DNA of 64,000 nucleotides from Hemibagrus wyckioides (Eukaryota > Chordata > Actinopteri > Siluriformes > Bagridae). A model generated the notes under the pieces. That model saw only the letters and a list, made by a program, of their open reading frames with translations, was not told where the DNA came from and ran no database searches. Both the position numbers and the translations under genes were made by a program. Shown here one piece after another: positions 58,011 through 64,000 of the stretch. Positions within the stretch are counted from its first letter, which is position 1, and each line of letters begins with the position of its first letter. The stretch is from assembly GCF_019097595.1 (NCBI RefSeq), contig NC_080711.1, forward strand, positions 16,757,428 through 16,821,427, written 5' to 3'.

Positions 58011-60156
58011 TTATAAGGAAACTAAAGCATTTCTATTTATTTTTCACCTGAATTTTGTTGGTTCACATTAAAGGTGGAAAATATATCAACTGTTGCTTGC
58101 CTTTTGTTATTACATTACATTATCAGCAACTTTTTAGCTTAGGCACTTAGCTTTCTGGGCAATCAAGACATGCAACATACTAAATAATATATTGCAAGGC
58201 TCATATATGCATGCAATTATTGGCGATAATAAGTTAGTATTAACCTTGACTCCCAGTCGTCAATTTATAATTCTTTTTGGCCTATTTTTAAAAATATCCC
58301 CTGACTTGCATTATCCTGTGGGCCACGTGACCAGCAATGACTACATTTAAATGCAATTACCATGAAATATAAAAGAATGTCTGTTACTGATCTGCATATT
58401 TGGCTCTAGTGAATGGTGCAGGATCTTGGTCATGGGCATTATTCTCGCAGATGAGAGTTCAGATCAGAATCCGAATATTTGAATAAATGTGAATCAGATG
58501 TTAACTTAGGGTGAATATATTCACCAAAATATTTGCAAAAATACCCTCCATGGTTTCAGCAATTCATCTAGTTTCTGAACTGGTTTCGGGTAGGGTGTAC
58601 GGTAACAAATAAACTCCAACAGAGATGAAATTCCAACAGTATACCTAACTCCTAGATTTCAGCCAAGGTTTTCTGGCACCTCAGGAAGTGTAAGTTCAGT
58701 ACAAAGCTAAAGCACAGCTAAACACAGCTAAAATCCAATACAGCTAAAGGTTAGCTATATAATATAGCTAAAGTATACAGTTAATGTGTTCCCATTAAGA
58801 AGGAGAAAAACCATTGTCTACACCCAGTGACACACTGGATTGACGCTTAATAAAGTTATGAGTGGGTAAGTCTGTGACTGCAGCACAGTTTTTTTAATCT
58901 TGGAGAAAAGCCACATACCTCAGGCTCTTGCAAATGAGAACAGTCCCTAATCATCCACCCCCTACAGCTCATATGCCCTGCCAAGGCACCAAAAAATTAG
59001 CCCTGTCCTGCTTTGTGTGCTTTATTCAGTGCCCTTTTTTATGGGGTTCGTATGAATAACCAAAGGCAGAGTAGTTTTGCATTGTTTTGCAACTGCATTA
59101 TGGGATTGCTCATTAGTTTGGGATACTGAATGCAAACTATTTTTACTATGCCTTTTATTTGGCATTGTTGCTTTGTAAAAAAAAATGCTGATTTCTGCCA
59201 GACTTGATTTGAATCAGTTTAATAAAATATCATGTGTCTTAAAGAATTTATGTTGTAGTAGAGCAGCTTTTTATAAGAAAGCCAGATTATGTGCTCTTCT
59301 CACATGTCCCAAGAGTTTCTCAACCGTCTTTCCTCCATCTAACTAGACTATATTTTTTGTCTCCCACATAGTGTAGAATTGTAGTCCCTTTTGTCTGAGA
59401 TGCTTCTTAATTTAGCACTTTCACACTTTGGGTACCTAACTAGGTCTATTAATTTCCTATATATGTGGTAATTATTGTCTGATTAAAAGTGCAACGAGCT
59501 TTGTGAGAGGACATTTATTTTAATTTTTAATGGACTGACATTGTTGTGTGTTTACATTCTCTCTTATCTGCTCTGTTCATCTCACCTTCTGTATCTCCAC
59601 CCAGCTGCTACCTAATTGCTCCTATATACATTATCCTAATGAGTTAAAATGGACCAAATGGCATAGTTACAATCAAAGAACTTTACAGTTTCACTCAATT
59701 AAAATCAGCATTAGCCATTGCAGCTATATCATATCATTTCCTTCCAGTGTCCTGTTAAATTTCTGTCCACTCCCCACTTCCGCTTTCAGGGTAGCTGACA
59801 CATGAAGCACATTAGTTATTTAAACACTGTTATGCTCTACATTAGACCTTAAATAGACCTTGGTGGGTTTAGATATAGTGTTACTTAATAGACAGTACAG
59901 TAGAGAGATCACTATCTTGACTAATTGTCAGGAATTACAGAAAATATCACTAAACATGTTTCTTACACACAGCCACTTGTTGACCACATGATCTCTATGT
60001 AAACAGAACTCAGATTCAACATAAGACCCTGGACAGTTATGCTACACTGAAATCTTCCACTGGATCTAGGGAAGATATTTCCTGTGTCTATTTTGATTTT
60101 ACAAGCATGATTTTCAACCATGGATTGCATTTTCATATGTGGCATTATAAATACAG

Positions 60157-60660
60157 TGCCTTGCAAATGTTACCTTCAGATTCTGGATATGGATTACAAA
60201 TGACACAGATGCACATATTTTTTTCATAGGTTTATTACAAACCAAAAAATTAAACCTGAAAAATGCTGCTTGCATGAGTACAACCCCTTCAAACTAGTAC
60301 TTGGTAGGAGCATGTTTTGCTGAAATTGTGTAGAAAGTGATCTTTGCCCATTGTTCCTGGAAGATTCTTCTAGTTGATTGGATATTGTTTACTGACTCCA
60401 ACTTTCAAATATTGCTATAGATTCTCAATGATCTAGACTGGCTTGGGCACGTAGAACATTCACATTTTGCTTTTAACCACTTCTATATTGCTTTGGCCTA
60501 GTGTTGACCTGGAATATTGACCTACTGACAGGTGAAGTTTCTCCCTGGTTTAATTTTTAGCAAATTGGAACAGGTTCTCTTGTAATACCCCTGTATTCTA
60601 CATCCATTCTCTCTTTAATTTTGACAAAAAAAACAAACAAACCAAGGTCTGGTGACAACA
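60157..60660 (+). mobile_element. DNA-transposon/MITE remnant starting TACAGTGCCTTGCAAA
   Basis: TACAGTGCCTTGCAAATGTT at the left, then TGGTAGGAGCATGTTTTGCTG and AGATTCTCAATGAT, follow the order of a widespread fish transposon with TACAGTGCCTTGC ends. No open frame; the right end is unclear. Confidence 0.6.
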
Positions 60661-60918
60661 ACAAGTGACTGCCACCCCCAGATTTCATTGTAGGGATAGT
60701 GTTAAGTTATGGACTGCATTATGTTTGCACTTTATATAGTGCTTTGAAACTTGCAAAAATACAGTACCTTGAGTTTCTCTGTTCAGACTGTGGAACCTGG
60801 TGTGTGAGGGTGTGAAGGAAGTCTTGAGAGGCAGGCAGAATTTTAACTCCGCTCCAGGCTCCGGAGTCATGCCCCTACTATATTGTGCTTTGTTATATGG
60901 CTCTTATTCAGCAGCTTT

Positions 60919-60938
60919 TTTTTTTTTTTTTTTTTTTG
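60919..60938. repeat. Poly(T) run
   Basis: About 19 T in a row in CORO7 intron 9; could be the tail of a reverse-oriented retroposon, but no body was recognised. Confidence 0.6.
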
Positions 60939-63119
60939 CACCAACCTTGCATGTAGTCTTCATTGAAGCAGAGCTACTAAAATGGTTGTCTGCACCTTCA
61001 CCCAACTCTCAGCCTCATACTCACACCAGTCTCTAACTTCTTTTGTATTGAGGGAGGGCTTTTTAGGTCTGAGTAATGTTTGGAGTAATGCTTTTGAAAA
61101 TTCATTGTAAGAGAGCATAAGTTTGCAATAAAAATGCTTACAGAACAATACGTCTATTTATCAATTTTTATACAGACATCTGCTTGAATCCAGGGGGATT
61201 CAATAGCCATGATGTAATTGTCATAATTAATTAGTGCTTCATTTTGTATGGCATTTTTCATATTTCCTCTTAAACTCCTTCTGTGAGTTCTTTATATATT
61301 AAGACTTCTTGGCATCCTAAAGGTTTCTGGTCTACAACCCTGTGTAAAGAGAAAACACTCTCTTTTAGGGTTCTACATAGACCTTTAAGGTTTTCCCATT
61401 GGGCAGATTTTTTAAAACTGCTTTCAGATATGCAGAGTTTAGTCTGTCTGAAACAAGCCCTTGTGCATTTGCACCACCTGCCCTGTATTAGGGCTTAAAT
61501 GGGCCTTTAGGGTGCGGATGCAACGTGACTAAAGAGTCAACTCAGAAGGAAGCTCAGTACCTTCACTACTTATCTGCAATTATTGAAAAGCATCACTAGA
61601 TGTGTTGTATACACTCAACCAAATGGCCCCAAATTTTCTCCAAATGCTCTTTCCAATCTTCAGAATATCCTAATAAATTTGTTTTTTAAACTTTACCAAC
61701 TGCTCATTCAACAGGAGCTCGCAGATCTATCCTGGCCGTTTCAGCTATTTTGCAAGGTTAAGTTGATCTCATTGCTCTTGTTGTTTCATGGACTACTTGG
61801 TTTAGCAATGATATTCGGCCAGACCTTGGCTCAGCCGGCCGGTGTAATCATCACAAACCCTCTTTAATCAGCTTGGTTGCGTAAGTCTCATAAGTAACGG
61901 CTTATCCCTTCCTGTACATAGATTCAATCCCTCTCTTTTCCTCTCAGAAGCTGCATCAGACAGAGATGCAAGATGTGGTCTCTCTCTGGGATTAAGGGCA
62001 GGTGTTCAGGGTACTAGCTGACCTCAGCTCTTGGATTTACATGTGGTATGTGTTTGGTCAGTGATACAATAGTCCCATTTTCTACCATCAAGGTTTTTTC
62101 TTACTCCAACAAACTGTCTTAGAAGTTCTTTCTGCTGATCCAGGCAGAACCAGTGAGGAGTAGCCCAGTTGTGGTTTAACCATCATAGCTTTGAGAGATT
62201 ACTGAAGAGAAGTGCTGCTTGGCCTGAGAAGTGGCTGTTACTTGCTGGCCAATTGAGTATCTGAGTCATTTTGGGTTTAAGCTATCAGTCAAGGTAATCA
62301 TAGGCTTCATGACAGTATGACGCAAAATTGGGAGCTTTGGAAATCTCAGGTTTTATTTTTATATGAAGTGTTTTTTTTTTTATTATTTTACCTGGGCAGT
62401 TTTCCACCTCCATTATTTATTCAATTCTTCATTTTGTGGGTAATTTTCTCATATTAGTGTGTCCTCTTAAAATGGGTGTGAAAACAATTCCTGAGTCAAA
62501 CCCAACAGCAGAAAGTGAATCAAATATGGTGTGTATCTTAGCAAAGGAAAGAGCTGTAGCATGGAAGAAATGTATGGTGATTTATAAAAAATATTATTTT
62601 TATTATTATATCTTATTTATATAAATATATACTTTATTTAGCACGTTCTCGATGGTTTGTTTATTTTTTTACACACTTGGCAAAGGTTTGTTTATCTTTT
62701 TCCTGTCGTTGTATTTGTGACCATTTTTTGTACATTTTTGCCCTTCATGACCTTCAGCCTATGTTTTCACTTTCAGGCTTATTCAAATATGTGCAACATG
62801 AAACCAAATCAAATAGCAAACAAACCCAACCATTTTGCTCTGATTTGCAAATGGAGTAATAGCAGTGAATGTGCCCTGATAGTAAAAAATCAGAACTGTC
62901 CGTTACACTATCTGAGAGCACTGTTATATTTCTTATTTGCATTTGGAATAGCCATGCAATGAGAGCATAGGTCTATACTGCGGATTTTTTTAGTAGATGA
63001 ATAATCAGGCTTAAATGGCCATGTGCTGAAGTCATCTGTGTAATGATGATGGCTCTGAATCATGCCATTTAAGACTCGCCTGCTTTCTTTTCTCGCCTGT
63101 ATTCAGTAGCTTATTCTGG

Positions 63120-63185
63120 ACTGTGTGTGTGTGTGTGTGTGTACAGTATGTATATATGTATGTGTGTGTGTGTGCGTGTGTATTT
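63120..63185. repeat. (GT)n microsatellite, interrupted
   Basis: Two GT runs separated by ACAGTATGTATATATGTA, in CORO7 intron 9. Confidence 0.9.
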
Positions 63186-64000
63186 ATTTGTGTTGGAGGA
63201 GCAGCATGGGCAAGTTTGGCAACCCAGGCAGAACGGATGAGTGGATCTAGTGCAATCATTATTCACTACACATGAATGAAATGCAATGTGATAGGCCTCC
63301 CAACTCCATTTTTCCCCTCCATGAAAACAGAGATGATATGGAGAAATGCCTTCTCTCCATCTTCCTCATCTTTCTCTCACCAAAAGAGCTCTTTGTGTGT
63401 TTGTGCTGTTACTGTCACTCTCATTCTTGAGCCAAAGGGTCTGTGGTTTAGAGCTCCTGTGTATAAGTGAAGGTTTGTGACTAGAGCCAGCGTGTTGAAT
63501 GGCATCCCTCACTCTGCACTCATAAAGGGAACAAACCTGTTTCCTATTAGGTTCCTGCTTTCCTGTGCTGCCAGGGTTTCAGTGGCCCACATACTGCAGC
63601 CATCCAGCAGTGACAGGTCACCATCCACATATACACACATGCAGCCAATTACTGCTCTCAATTCTAACTCACTTCTTTTAAATTGCACAGTTAAATTGAT
63701 GCAGTGGAAAAGCTAGGTTTATTTCATTAGGAAAACCTGGAGGATTGCATTTTTAAGTAAGAAAATTAAACCTGTAAATTGGTTTTTTTTCTTACCACTG
63801 CAAGGAAAACAGCTGCAATAATGGTTATAAATAAATGTCATGCCATGGAGACATTATACAAAACTCATTTAATAAGTTCCCAAATGTGAGTGCTATTAAA
63901 AGTACTCATTCTTCAAGGTCTCTTATTCTCAGTTACTGTAGTCATGCTACACGTTTAGTCATTTTATTTAGCATCCAATCAAGTTCTTCAATGTCAATGT

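Larger units (their letters stand above)
55643..64000 (+). other. CORO7 intron 9 (continues past the right edge)
   Basis: No following exon of coronin 7 was found in these 8.4 kb. The intron contains Tc1-like (57590-58010) and MITE-like (60157-60660) remnants and a terminal GT array. Stretches 58100-60150 and 60700-63100 have no feature that I can support. Confidence 0.6.

Overview
This window is a piece of a vertebrate nuclear genome. Split genes with GT-AG introns, abundant CA/GT, GA and GATA microsatellites, several Tc1-like transposons and tRNA-derived SINEs together suggest a teleost fish. The repeat mix resembles catfish and other ostariophysans, but that rank is a guess. No prokaryotic feature (operon, CRISPR array, IS element) is visible.

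Two protein-coding genes lie head to head. On the minus strand, positions 93-7637 hold the first eight coding exons of DNAJA3 (TID1), a mitochondrial DnaJ/Hsp40 co-chaperone. The exons join in frame to 373 codons: transit peptide, J domain with HPD, G/F region, four CxxCxGxG zinc-binding motifs and the start of the substrate-binding domain. The 3' exons lie beyond the left edge. On the plus strand, from 9567, are nine coding exons of CORO7 (coronin 7), which join in frame to 262 codons plus two bases (788 nt) of the N-terminal WD40 propeller. The rest lies beyond the right edge. The same divergent order is found in human. A 1.9 kb intergenic segment separates the two start codons. The DNAJA3 side has CpG-rich sequence with a perfect NRF-1 motif. 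The CORO7 side has CCAAT and ETS-type motifs.

Most of the window is CORO7 intron: intron 1 (4.8 kb), intron 6 (8.8 kb), intron 7 (26.6 kb) and intron 9 (more than 8 kb). These hold an apparently intact Tc1-like transposon (45936-47183, 343-aa DD34E transposase, perfect terminal repeats), at least five decayed Tc1-type copies, five tRNA-derived SINE copies (one with a perfect 17-bp target duplication), LINE-tail-like repeats, a 300-bp purine tract, a TG-rich minisatellite and a duplicated ~170-bp module 17 kb apart. DNAJA3 intron 4 holds a dead hAT transposase copy and a short Harbinger-like fragment with a Myb/SANT-like remnant.

The most interesting signal concerns splicing. CORO7 introns 5 and 8 each carry a CA tract just inside the donor and a GT tract in place of the polypyrimidine tract just before the acceptor. 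Such an arrangement could pair in the pre-mRNA and bring the splice sites together. No wholly new gene system was found.
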